The notes under the pieces were generated by a model, which saw only the letters and a program-made list of their open reading frames with translations, did not search any database and had not been told where the DNA came from. The translations under genes and the position numbers were made by a program. From contig JAHFSX010000053.1 of NCBI GenBank assembly GCA_023269675.1, positions 1 to 36,295 of the forward strand: a stretch of 36,295 nucleotides of DNA, in the 5' to 3' direction. Shown one piece after another: positions 16,972 through 25,084 of this stretch (position 1 is its first letter; each line of letters begins with the position of its first letter). The DNA comes from Verrucomicrobiota bacterium (GTDB taxonomy: Bacteria > Verrucomicrobiota > Kiritimatiellia > RFP12 > UBA1067).

Positions 16972-18216
16972 ATGATTGCGCGAGAGCTGATACAGGCGGT
17001 GCCGAAAAGCGATCTGCACGCGCATCTGGACGGATCCATGCGCGTGGCCACGCTGATCGAGCTCGCCCGCGAACAGGGCGTGGTCCTGCCCTCCTATGAG
17101 GTCGCCGGCATGCACGAGCTGGTGTTCAAGCCCGTATACCTCAATCTGACCGAATATCTGCGGGGCTTCGATTACACCTGCGCGGTGCTGCTTTCGGCCG
17201 AAGCGATGGAGCGCGCGGCCTGCGAGATGGCCGAGGACGCGATCGCGCAGGGCGTGCGGTACCTGGAGGTGCGCTTCGCGCCGCAACGGCTGGTCGCTTC
17301 GGGCGAGGCGTGCGTGCGCGCGTTCCAGGCGGTCGGGGACGGCCTGGCCCGCGCCGCGCGGCAGCACAACCTTTCGGACGCGGTCAAGCGGGGCGATGAC
17401 ATCCTTTTCGACTGGGCGATCATCTGCTGCGCCATGCGCAATTTCGGCCGCGGCATGAGCGCCTATTACGACCGCCTGCAGGATGTGCTGCCGGGCATGC
17501 GCCACAAAGAGGTGGTCGCCATCGCGTCGCTGGAGGCGGTGCGCTCGGCCGTGGTGGCGCGCGAGCGGCACGGCATCCCGGTGACGGGCTTCGATCTCGC
17601 GGGCGAGGAGTCAGGCTATCCGGCGGGCCATCACTATGCGGCGTACGAAGAGGCGCACAGGCACTTCATCCGCAAGACGGTGCACGCGGGCGAGGCCTAT
17701 GGCCCGGAGTCGATCTACGAGGCGATCGCGCGCTGCCATGCGGAGCGCATCGGTCACGGCACCTTTCTGTTCGCGCCGGAGCGGATCCAGGACCCGCTGA
17801 TCACCGACAAGGCGGCCTTCGCCGATCAGCTGGCGGACTACATCGCGACCATGCGCGTGACGATCGAGGTGTGCCCGACCAGCAATCTCCAGACCATCCC
17901 CGAGCTGGGGGGCGACATCCGCAACCACCCGGTGAAGCGCATGATCGACTACGGCATGGCTGTGGCGGTGGGGACCGACAACACGCTGGTGTCGCACACC
18001 AACATCAATCGCGAGTTGGGCCTGGTGGCGGACGCGTGCGACCTCACGCTGGACGGGTTCAAGCGGCTGGTGCTGGCCGGCTTCAAAGGCGCGTTTTATC
18101 CCGGCAAGTATTCCGAAAAACGGGCGTTTGTGCGGCGCGCGGCCGATCGCTTCGAGCAGATCGCGGAACGCTGCGGCAAGGTTTCCAACAGCGGGGAGCG
18201 GACATGCAATTCCTGA
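16972..18216 (+). CDS. add: Adenosine deaminase family protein
   Basis: Predicted to deaminate adenosine or deoxyadenosine to inosine in purine salvage. Zinc and active-site motifs are in order: HAHLDGS (His16, His18), GFDLAGEE, VHAGEA (zinc His and catalytic Glu), RIGHGT, EVCPTSN and GTDN. The usual TDD near the end is TDN here, so the second Asp that contacts purine N7 in classical enzymes is replaced; I recall TDN also in actinobacterial adenosine deaminases, so this may mark a subfamily. At 414 residues it is 60-80 longer than typical; the extra length lies mainly around residues 125-185. A related aminofutalosine or adenine deaminase cannot be excluded. The last 13 bases overlap the nnr gene. 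Confidence 0.85.
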   Translation: MIARELIQAVPKSDLHAHLDGSMRVATLIELAREQGVVLPSYEVAGMHELVFKPVYLNLTEYLRGFDYTCAVLLSAEAMERAACEMAEDAIAQGVRYLEVRFAPQRLVASGEACVRAFQAVGDGLARAARQHNLSDAVKRGDDILFDWAIICCAMRNFGRGMSAYYDRLQDVLPGMRHKEVVAIASLEAVRSAVVARERHGIPVTGFDLAGEESGYPAGHHYAAYEEAHRHFIRKTVHAGEAYGPESIYEAIARCHAERIGHGTFLFAPERIQDPLITDKAAFADQLADYIATMRVTIEVCPTSNLQTIPELGGDIRNHPVKRMIDYGMAVAVGTDNTLVSHTNINRELGLVADACDLTLDGFKRLVLAGFKGAFYPGKYSEKRAFVRRAADRFEQIAERCGKVSNSGERTCNS

Positions 18217-19790
18217 CAACCGAACAGATGCGGACGGCGGATCAAGCGGCGATCACGGAAAAGAAAATTCCGGGGGCGGTTCTCATGAGCCGCGCGGGCA
18301 CGGCCTTGGCGCGGGTGGTGGAGACGGTCGCGGCGCTGCGCGGCCTGAAAAACGTCCTGCTTGTCGCGGGGCACGGCAACAACGGCGGCGACGCCTGCGT
18401 GGCCGCGCGCTGCCTGAATGAGGACGGTTTTCACGTGCACGTCATCATGACGTGCGTGCCGGCCACGCTCAAAGGCATTGCCCGCGAGGCCTGGGACGAG
18501 ATGCGCACGGCGGGCGTGCCGTATGTCGTGTTGGCGGCGGCCGAGAGCTGGACTGAGGATATGGGGGTCTTTTCCGGCACGCTGCTGCGCCACGGGATCT
18601 TGGTGGACGGCGTGATGGGCACCGGCTGCAAGGGCGCGCCGACCGGCGCGGCGGAGAAGGCGATCCGTTGGATCAACCGGATGCGGCCGCACGCGCTGGT
18701 CGTCTCGGCCGACCTGCCGTCGGGCATGAACGGCGACACGGGCGCGGCCGCCGGCGCGGTGGTGCGGGCGGACGTCACCGTGACCTTCGCGCGGCCCAAG
18801 CGCTGCTTTTTGAACCAGGAGCAGGCGGCCCTGGTGGGGCATCTCGTGGTGGCGGACATCGGCATCCCCGCCGACATTTGCGAGCGGGGCGCGTCGGACG
18901 CGCCGTGCCGGCTGATCGCGCTGCCCGAGCTGGTGAGCCACTTCACGTCTCGCGGCCGGGATGCGCACAAGGGCGCCTTCGGGCATGTGTGCGTGCTGGG
19001 CGGCTCGGCCGGCTTCCCGCACGCGCCGGTGCTGGCGGCGCTGGGCGCGGTCAAGAGCGGGGTGGGCTTGCTGACGCTGGCCGCGCCCGTGCAGAGCGCC
19101 TGTGCGGCGGCGGCGCACGTGCCCGAAGCGATGCTGGCCGCGCTGGAGACGCCGCAGGGGGATCTTTCGGTTGACGCGCTGAAACGCTGGGGACGCGACC
19201 TGGACGGCTTCGATGTGCTGGTGGCGGGCCCGGGCTTGACGCAATCCGCGAATGCGCGCGAGGTGGTCGCGCACCTGCTCGCGGCCTACAGCGGACGGCT
19301 CGTGCTGGATGCGGACGGGCTCAACCTGCTGGCCGCTTGTCATGCGGACGGGTGGCAGCCCAAGGCGGGGCAGCGGCTCATGCTGACCCCGCATCCCGGC
19401 GAGGCCGCGCGGCTTTTGGGCGTGACGGTTCCGGAGATTCAGAGCGACCGGCCGGCGGCGGTGCGCAACCTGGCGGACCGGTATCAGGCGGTCGTGATCC
19501 TCAAAGGCGCGGGCACGCTGGTCTGCGCGCCGGACGGCATTCCGTGGCTGAACCTCACGGGCAATCCGGGCATGGCGACCGGGGGCATGGGGGATGTGCT
19601 GGGGGGGATGGTCGGCGCGCTCTGGGCCCAGGGCCTGGAGGCGGTGCAGGCCGCGGCCACCGCGGTCTGGGCACACGGCACGGCGGGGGATTTCGCGGCG
19701 CTGGCCGAGAGCCAGACCTCGCTCAGCGCGACGTCTCTGGCGGCGCGGCTGGGGGCGGTCTACCAGACGATCGAGCGTAAACCGGTTTAG
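18204..19790 (+). CDS. nnr: Bifunctional NAD(P)H-hydrate epimerase / ADP-dependent NAD(P)H-hydrate dehydratase
   Basis: Repairs damaged hydrated NADH/NADPH: the N-terminal epimerase interconverts R and S forms and the C-terminal kinase-like domain dehydrates the S form using ADP (or ATP). The 528-residue length suits the two-domain fusion. The NnrE part (1 to about 225) has the signature GHGNNGGDACVAAR (56-69) and VDGVMGTG. The NnrD part starts near 255 (HKGAFGHVCVLGGSAG) and has ADGLNLL, LTPHPGEAARLL and the ribokinase-like NPGMATGGMGDVLGG segment (about 452-466) with the catalytic Asp. The ATG at 18204 lies inside the end of the adenosine deaminase gene and has GGGGAG five bases upstream. 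A longer frame starting at 17871 is only overlap. Confidence 0.95.
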   Translation: MQFLTTEQMRTADQAAITEKKIPGAVLMSRAGTALARVVETVAALRGLKNVLLVAGHGNNGGDACVAARCLNEDGFHVHVIMTCVPATLKGIAREAWDEMRTAGVPYVVLAAAESWTEDMGVFSGTLLRHGILVDGVMGTGCKGAPTGAAEKAIRWINRMRPHALVVSADLPSGMNGDTGAAAGAVVRADVTVTFARPKRCFLNQEQAALVGHLVVADIGIPADICERGASDAPCRLIALPELVSHFTSRGRDAHKGAFGHVCVLGGSAGFPHAPVLAALGAVKSGVGLLTLAAPVQSACAAAAHVPEAMLAALETPQGDLSVDALKRWGRDLDGFDVLVAGPGLTQSANAREVVAHLLAAYSGRLVLDADGLNLLAACHADGWQPKAGQRLMLTPHPGEAARLLGVTVPEIQSDRPAAVRNLADRYQAVVILKGAGTLVCAPDGIPWLNLTGNPGMATGGMGDVLGGMVGALWAQGLEAVQAAATAVWAHGTAGDFAALAESQTSLSATSLAARLGAVYQTIERKPV

Positions 19791-19802
19791 GGGGACATCT
19801 CC

Positions 19803-22217
19803 ATGCGGCGCTTATTTGCGATTCTTTTCTGCGCGGGCATCGGCTGCGCCGCGGCCGGAACCGTACCCTCTCCGCGGCCGGATCACCCGGGCCACGTGTA
19901 CCTTGAGGGCGAGCGGGTGTCGGTCACGTTGCCGCCGGCTTCCAAGAGCGCGGTGCGCTGGGAGGTTCGTGATGCGGCGGACGGAACGGTGACGGGCGGC
20001 CTCCACATTGCGGCCGCGGGACGTTTCGAACTCGGGGCTCTGCCGCTCGGGTGGTACCGGGTCAACGGAATCGATGCGTCCTCCAACGTGTGCGCCTGGA
20101 CCACGGCGGCGGTGCTGAAACGGCTCGCCGCGCCGGTGCCTGCGGATTCGCCGGTGTGCATTGACACGGCCAACGCGTGGTTCACGCGGACGGGCCGCGC
20201 GGAGGCCGATCTGAAAAAGATGGCGGCGTTCGCGAGCCTCACGGCGCTGGCGGGCGTGAGCGGGGCACGCGACCGGCTGACGTGGGCCGAACTTGAAAAA
20301 AAGCCGGGGGTCTTCGAGGCCGCGACGCGCTACGATGACTCCGCGCGGATCTTGCGCGAGGCGGGGCTGCAGGTTCTGCAGGTGTTTCACAGCGCGCCGG
20401 AGTGGGCGCAGACGCGGCGTTTGGAACAGGACGCCGCGTACAAGCGCTACCCGCGCGACCTGCGCGACCAGTACCGGTTCTGTAAGGCCATGGGCGCGCG
20501 CTTCACGGGCACGATCCAGGCGTGGGAGCCGTGGAATGAGGCGAACATCTCCGGGTTCGGCGGACACCTCATCGACGAGATGTGCTCGCTGCAGAAGGCG
20601 TCGTATCTGGGTTTCAAAGCGGCTGACCCGTCGCTGACCGTGTGCTGGAATGTTTTTGCGGGATCCGGCACGTCCCTGCACACGCAGGGCGTGCTGGCGA
20701 ACGCGTGCTGGCCGTATTTCGATACCTACAACATCCACTCGTACAGCGGGGTCGAGAGTTATCAGAACGAGTTCGAGACCGCGCGGCAGGCGGCGTGCGG
20801 CAAGCCGTTGTGGATCAGCGAGTGCGGCATCCATGTGCAGTGGAGCGCCGAACACGGCGACCTGTCGGAGAGCGAAGAGCTTCGCCAGGCGCGGTTCGTG
20901 CCCAAGTCGTTCGCGTCGACGCTCTTCGCGGGTGTGGCGCGCCATTACTTTTTCATCCTCGGAAACTACAACGAAGGCAATGTCCAGTTCGGGCTGCTGC
21001 GGCATGACCTGACGCCCCGGCGCGGCTATCTCGCGCTGGCGGCGACGGGGCGGCTGCTGGCGGGGGCGCGGCCGCTGGGACGGATGACGAACGGCGCGGC
21101 GCGCGTGTACGCGTTCCGGGCGCGTCCCGACGGGGCCGAGCGGGATGTGCTGGTGGCGTGGTCGGATAAAGGGCGTTCGCCGGTACCCTTCGGGAGGGAT
21201 GTGTCCGTCGAGGCGGCTTACGACGGATACGGTCGGGCGTTGCCCGCCGGTTTTCCGAAGGAACTCGACGAGAGCCCGGTTTTTGCCGTGCTGGCGCCGG
21301 AAGAAACGCGGAAGTTGAAGTGGGAAGCTCCGTTGGAAGTGACACCCGCCCCCCTGCGCGCATCCTGCTCGCCGGTGGTCATGCAGGCGATCCTGCCTCA
21401 GGCGCAGACGCGTTTGGACCTCCAGTCTTATCAGGTCGAATGGGATGTGGAGAGCACGGTCCCGGTCGCGGTCTACAACTTGGGCGACGCGACGGTTGAA
21501 GGCACGCTGGCGGCAGACGCGCTGCCGAGGGGCTGGAAGGTCGCGCTGCCGACGGACAGGCTCTGGCTGCGGCCGCTGGAGCGGCAGGTGGTCGCGCTGA
21601 AAGTGACGGTCCCGGCCGAGGCGGGACGGAACGCGATCTTCGGCTCGCCGGTCACGCTGCGCGGAGACTTCGGCGCGGCCGGACGCTCCGTGCTGTCGTT
21701 CCGGCTGGCGTGCCCGCCGGAGGCGGTCAAGCCCGCGCGCGCGTGGCCCGTCGTGTCGTCCGAGCAAGCCGGCGCGTGGGTCGACAACATCGTGGGCGGG
21801 GCCAAGATGACGCATGCGGAGATGAACGGGCGGATGGTGTTCACCATGGATTTCCGGGATCAGGATCCGTGGGGTTATCCGCGGCTGAAGCTGGCGGCCG
21901 GCGAGCGCCCGCTCGCGGGCGCGGACGGGCTGATGGTTGACCTCGAAGTGCTGGAGGGCGCCGGCGCGCTACGCGCGCAATTCGTTGAAGAGGGCGGCTC
22001 CGCCTATTTGTGCGAACTGCCTTACGACTTCGTGAAGGGCGGAAGGCAGACCGTGGTGGCCTTTTTTGACAAGGCGAATTGGGGCGGTCATTCGCGGCCC
22101 GATGCGGACGGAAAGCTGACGCTGGCGGATCTCACCGGCGTACTGATCGGGATCAATGCTAAAAAACAAAGCCGCGTGCGCGTGGCGCTCGGCAATCTGC
22201 GCTGGGTGAAATATTGA
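19803..22217 (+). CDS. Secreted clan GH-A glycoside hydrolase with C-terminal beta-sandwich domains
   Basis: An 804-residue exported protein; the signal peptide ends near residue 18 (CAAAG). A TIM-barrel region (about 110-430) has the two clan GH-A glutamates: acid/base Glu246 in WEPWNEAN and nucleophile Glu340 in LWISECG. This combination resembles GH39, GH5 and neighbouring families; the exact family and sugar cannot be settled by eye. Residues about 500-630 look like an immunoglobulin-like sandwich (NEW3-type), and the last 150 residues (WVDNIVGG... to VRVALGNLRWVKY) resemble a CBM11-like or galactose-binding-type module. It starts 12 bases after nnr, so it is transcribed with housekeeping genes. 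It probably degrades a plant or algal polysaccharide outside the cytoplasm. Confidence 0.7.
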   Translation: MRRLFAILFCAGIGCAAAGTVPSPRPDHPGHVYLEGERVSVTLPPASKSAVRWEVRDAADGTVTGGLHIAAAGRFELGALPLGWYRVNGIDASSNVCAWTTAAVLKRLAAPVPADSPVCIDTANAWFTRTGRAEADLKKMAAFASLTALAGVSGARDRLTWAELEKKPGVFEAATRYDDSARILREAGLQVLQVFHSAPEWAQTRRLEQDAAYKRYPRDLRDQYRFCKAMGARFTGTIQAWEPWNEANISGFGGHLIDEMCSLQKASYLGFKAADPSLTVCWNVFAGSGTSLHTQGVLANACWPYFDTYNIHSYSGVESYQNEFETARQAACGKPLWISECGIHVQWSAEHGDLSESEELRQARFVPKSFASTLFAGVARHYFFILGNYNEGNVQFGLLRHDLTPRRGYLALAATGRLLAGARPLGRMTNGAARVYAFRARPDGAERDVLVAWSDKGRSPVPFGRDVSVEAAYDGYGRALPAGFPKELDESPVFAVLAPEETRKLKWEAPLEVTPAPLRASCSPVVMQAILPQAQTRLDLQSYQVEWDVESTVPVAVYNLGDATVEGTLAADALPRGWKVALPTDRLWLRPLERQVVALKVTVPAEAGRNAIFGSPVTLRGDFGAAGRSVLSFRLACPPEAVKPARAWPVVSSEQAGAWVDNIVGGAKMTHAEMNGRMVFTMDFRDQDPWGYPRLKLAAGERPLAGADGLMVDLEVLEGAGALRAQFVEEGGSAYLCELPYDFVKGGRQTVVAFFDKANWGGHSRPDADGKLTLADLTGVLIGINAKKQSRVRVALGNLRWVKY

Positions 22218-22228
22218 AGGCGAGCGGT

Positions 22229-22978
22229 ATGGCGCGTGAGGACACGGACGGGGCGGTGCTGCGGCGGCTGCTGGGGCTGTTCGCGGCTTTAGCCGTGATC
22301 TGCCTGCTGGCGGGGGTGAGCCGGATGCGTCCGCCCGCGTGGCAGCTGGTGTCGCTGGGCGGAGACGTCATGCGCGTGCGCGAGGCGCTTTCGATGTTCG
22401 TTTTCGCGCCCGCGATCGCGGCGGTGTTCTGGCTGCTCTACCGTACGCTCGGCCGCGGGCGATCGCATGCGGCGGTCGACGTGCTGATGGTGCTTTCGAT
22501 CTACTGCGTGGCCTGCGGCATGGGCATGCACGACCCGGCCAACCGGATGGAGACGGTGTACCGTCAGACCGGGGCGCTGGCTCCCGAGGTGCGGCGCTCG
22601 CTGGCGTTCTTCGACGACCAAGTGGGGCATTGGATTTTCTGGGCCGGCTTTGTGTTGGGCACCTGGGTTCTGGGGCTCCAGCAGGCGCTCGCGCCGCTGG
22701 AGCAGAAGATGGGAGCGGTGTGGCGCGCGGGTCTGGGTTGCGTCAGCGCGGCGCTGCTGTGGGTGATGCTCTCCAACCTGTGGGACGAGTATCCCAAGAC
22801 GCGGGTGGATCTGGGTGTGATCGCGGCGGCGGTGGCTGTGCCGCTGTGCGCGTGGCTGGCGCGGTGCCGGCGGGTGTCGCTTCTGCGGCTGCCGGTGCTG
22901 CTTGTGATTGTTCCCGCGTATGTCGGAAGCATCGCGGGCACGTTGCTGTGTTGGCTGATCCGCTACGGTAAAGTTTGA
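22229..22978 (+). CDS. Multipass membrane protein of unknown function
   Basis: A 249-residue hydrophobic protein with about six or seven membrane segments (starting near residues 13, 49, 77, 129, 162, 189 and 218). A conserved-looking polar stretch GMGMHDPANRMET and FDDQVGHWIFW between helices has His and Asp residues that could bind metal or heme, but I do not recognise a family. The ATG at 22229 is preferred because AAGGCGAG stands in front; a TTG at 22214 in frame would overlap the stop of the glycosidase gene. A 178-bp gap with heptamer repeats follows before yicC. Confidence 0.6.
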   Translation: MAREDTDGAVLRRLLGLFAALAVICLLAGVSRMRPPAWQLVSLGGDVMRVREALSMFVFAPAIAAVFWLLYRTLGRGRSHAAVDVLMVLSIYCVACGMGMHDPANRMETVYRQTGALAPEVRRSLAFFDDQVGHWIFWAGFVLGTWVLGLQQALAPLEQKMGAVWRAGLGCVSAALLWVMLSNLWDEYPKTRVDLGVIAAAVAVPLCAWLARCRRVSLLRLPVLLVIVPAYVGSIAGTLLCWLIRYGKV

Positions 22979-22993
22979 GAAAGAAAGAAGTCT

Positions 22994-23020
22994 GGAGACA
23001 GAATCCGGGAGACAGAATCC
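22994..23020. repeat. Period-14/period-7 micro-repeat in the gap before yicC
   Basis: GGAGACAGAATCC occurs at 22994-23006 and again at 23008-23020, exactly 14 bases apart. The surrounding bases keep a 7-base register (ACAGAAT recurs, and TCTGGAG is echoed by TCTGGGG). About 80 bases further, TCCTGAATCCTGTT near 23100-23113 shows the same period of 7. The rest of the 178-bp gap (22979-23156) shows no gene, and I could not place a promoter with confidence. Confidence 0.5.
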
Positions 23021-23156
23021 AGAAGTCTGGGGACGGCAGAGGGTCGGGGAGCTGCTGAGATCGTTCCCGGCCGTTGCTTTTCATTTAGTCTCTTCTGACT
23101 CCTGAATCCTGTTATCTGTCTTCATCTTTTTAGAGTAACGAAAGAAGGGTTTTCAT

Positions 23157-24044
23157 ATGTCGGTAGTGAGCATGACGGGGTTCGGGCGCGGCGAGGCCTG
23201 CGCGGGTGCGGTCAAGGTGGTGGTGGAGCTGAGCACGGTCAACCGCAAGCAGTTCGACTGCAACTTTTCGATGCCGCGCGAGCTGGCGAGTCTGGACTCC
23301 AAGCTGCAGGCGCTGGTCCACACCCGCGTGTCGCGCGGGTATGTCAAGGGCCTGGTGTCGGTGACGGCCGCGAGCGCGGAGGCCGTCAGCGCGGGCGGGC
23401 TGGATCTGGAAACGATCGCGAAGCAGATCGGTGCGTTGCGGGCGGCGGCGGCGAAGCTGGGGCTGGCGGACGACCTGACGGCTTCGGCCCTGCTGCGTCT
23501 GCCCGACGTGTTGCGGCCGCGGGTGATGCCAGACGATCCGTTGGAGCTGTGGCCGCTGATCGAACGTGCGGCGCAGGCGGCTCTGGAGAGCCTGGATCGC
23601 ATGCGGCAGCGCGAAGGCCAGGCGCTGGAGTCGGATCTGCGCATGCGCTTCGCGGCGCTCGCAGGGCTCAGTCACGAGGTCGCGAAACTCGCGCCGGCCG
23701 TGCCCGCGTCCTACAAGGCGGTGCTGGAGAAGCGGCTGGCGGAGCTGCTGGGGCCGGGGTGCGTGGCCGACCCGGCGCTGGTGGCGCGCGAGGTGGCGGT
23801 GTTCGCGGACCGCTGCGACGTGAGCGAGGAGCTGACGCGGCTGGCGAGCCATTTTGGGCAGGTGGACAAGGTGCTGGGCGCGGGCGGGTCGTGCGGGCGG
23901 ACGCTGGATTTTCTCTGCCAGGAGCTGTTCCGCGAGATCAACACCACGGGCTCCAAGGCCAATGACGCGGCGATGTCGAAACTCGTGATCGAGTTCAAGG
24001 CGGGGCTGGAGGCGGCGCGCGAACAGGTGCAGAACGTCGAGTAG
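23157..24044 (+). CDS. yicC: YicC/YloC-family endoribonuclease
   Basis: The 295-residue protein has normal family length and both signatures. The N-terminal SMTGFGRG (5-12) opens the YicC_N domain. The C-terminal half has VFADRCDVSEELTRLASH and then GRTLDFLCQELFREINTTGS followed by KANDA, the DUF1732 hallmark. YicC proteins are small-RNA and mRNA endonucleases in E. coli and Bacillus; the target here is unknown. The ATG at 23157 follows GAAAGAAGG by seven bases. In many bacteria yicC stands beside gmk and rpoZ; here it is followed instead by the hairpin array and RAYT gene, so insertion may have separated such neighbours (inference). Confidence 0.93.
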   Translation: MSVVSMTGFGRGEACAGAVKVVVELSTVNRKQFDCNFSMPRELASLDSKLQALVHTRVSRGYVKGLVSVTAASAEAVSAGGLDLETIAKQIGALRAAAAKLGLADDLTASALLRLPDVLRPRVMPDDPLELWPLIERAAQAALESLDRMRQREGQALESDLRMRFAALAGLSHEVAKLAPAVPASYKAVLEKRLAELLGPGCVADPALVAREVAVFADRCDVSEELTRLASHFGQVDKVLGAGGSCGRTLDFLCQELFREINTTGSKANDAAMSKLVIEFKAGLEAAREQVQNVE

Positions 24045-24069
24045 CAAGGCCGCCCCCGCGCAGGGTATA

Positions 24070-24189
24070 TCGGGATGTGGCACGCCCATCCGTGGGCGTG
24101 CGGGGTGTGAGGCGCGGCGGGGAGGCCGCCCATGCGCAGGGATGCGTATGGCACATTGGGATGTGGCACGCCCATCCGTGGGCGTGCGG
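24070..24189. repeat. REP-like hairpin array, left side of the RAYT gene
   Basis: Two copies of hairpin a, GCACGCCCA-TCCG-TGGGCGTGC (24080-24101 and 24166-24187; perfect 9-bp stem), lie 86 bases apart. Between them is hairpin b, CCATGCGCA-GGGA-TGCGTATGG (24130-24151; 9 bp with one G-T pair), and a small GCGGC/GCCGC stem before it. The same a and b elements recur right of the RAYT gene with the same spacing. These features fit REP/REPIN-type elements moved by a RAYT. They lie immediately after yicC and could also act on transcript ends or stability. Confidence 0.85.
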
Positions 24190-24209
24190 TAGTGCGGAGG
24201 CCGTGATTG

Positions 24210-24860
24210 ATGAAAAACGTGCCGGATGTTACGTTTCTTTCAGCAGGGGTGGCTCCGGACTGGGAAACGCTGGAGATTGCAAAAGGCGCGCAATTGCCGC
24301 ACTGGACCGCCGAGAGGGCGATCTATCATGTCTGTTTCCGGCTGGCGGATTCGGTGTCTTGGGCCCAGCGTCAAAAGTGGTTGGAAGAGCGCGAAGCCCT
24401 ACAGAAGTCGCTGCAAGCGGAGGACCGCCAGATGACGGAAGCGGAGCGGTTACGGTTGCACAACCTCTTCGCCGGAAAAATCGACCGTTTTTTGGATCAA
24501 GGTGAGGGGGCTTGTGTGCTGCGTGATCCGGTCTGTTCCTCGATTGTGTCAGACGCGTTGAAGTTTTTTGATGGGCAGCGGTATGATCTGCATGCTTGGT
24601 GTGTGATGCCCAACCAGGTGCACGTGGTTGTCGAGCCGAAGGATGGGCGTAAAGTCGGGGAGACCGTGCATGGATGGACATCTTTTACGTCCAATCTGAT
24701 TAACAGGCACGTGTGCCGTTCCGGAACGTTGTGGCAGCATGAGCCCTACGACCATATCATCCGTTCGGCGAAAGAGTATGTGTTTCAGGTATTGTACGTT
24801 TGGGAGAATCCGGACAAGGCCGGGATCAAGGCGGCGCGCTGGCGCAAAGAGTGGGAGTAG
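24210..24860 (+). CDS. REP-associated tyrosine transposase (RAYT, IS200-like Y1 family) with altered HUH motif
   Basis: A 216-residue protein of the single-strand DNA transposase family that mobilises REP/REPIN elements. The N-terminus has YHVCFRLADS, the middle DLHAWCVMPNQVHVVVEP, and the C-terminal part LWQHEPYDHIIRSAKEY followed by VWENPDKAGI. The Tyr in YDHIIR is the expected nucleophile. The metal-binding HUH motif, usually MPNHVH, reads MPNQVH here (CAG instead of CAC or CAT), so a metal ligand is changed and cleavage may be impaired. The ATG at 24210 has GGAGG nine bases upstream; a TTG directly before it is an alternative. Hairpin arrays flank it on both sides, as expected of a RAYT locus. 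Confidence 0.9.
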   Translation: MKNVPDVTFLSAGVAPDWETLEIAKGAQLPHWTAERAIYHVCFRLADSVSWAQRQKWLEEREALQKSLQAEDRQMTEAERLRLHNLFAGKIDRFLDQGEGACVLRDPVCSSIVSDALKFFDGQRYDLHAWCVMPNQVHVVVEPKDGRKVGETVHGWTSFTSNLINRHVCRSGTLWQHEPYDHIIRSAKEYVFQVLYVWENPDKAGIKAARWRKEWE

Positions 24861-24869
24861 GAGCGTAGC

Positions 24870-25080
24870 ATCGGGGTGTGGCACGCCCATCCCTGGGCGT
24901 GCGGGGGCGAACCGCGGCGGGGAGGCCGCCCATGCGCAGGGATGCGCATGGCACATCGGGATGTGGCACGCCCATCCGTGGGCGTGCGGGGCGTGAACCG
25001 CGGCGGGGAGGCCGCTCATGTGCAGGGATGCGCATGGCACATCGGGGTGTGGCACGCCCATCCCTGGGCGTGCGGGGGCG
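24870..25080. repeat. REP-like hairpin array, right side of the RAYT gene
   Basis: Three copies of hairpin a (24881-24902, 24966-24987, 25052-25073) alternate with two copies of hairpin b (24930-24951, about 25016-25037), with an a-to-a period of 85-86 bases. The a stems are perfect in all copies; loops are TCCC, TCCG and TCCC. The second b copy differs from the first by two C-to-T changes that both give G-U pairs in RNA read rightward. The array separates the convergent RAYT and AraC-type genes, so it could also end transcription from both sides, although no T-tract follows the stems. Confidence 0.85.
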
Positions 25081-25084
25081 CGCC

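Noticed and set aside
17871..18203. N-terminal extension of Nnr upstream of 18204
   Set aside because: The extension lies inside the adenosine deaminase gene and has shadow composition; ATG 18204 has a good ribosome site and the protein then starts like known Nnr proteins.
18096..19676. Minus-strand open frame of over 500 codons opposite nnr
   Set aside because: Arg/His/Gln-rich antisense frame with no recognisable domain; nnr has both complete signatures.
24070..25080. Regular repeat spacing that could suggest a CRISPR array
   Set aside because: Units are self-complementary hairpins, the DNA between them is itself repeated and not variable, and no cas gene is near.
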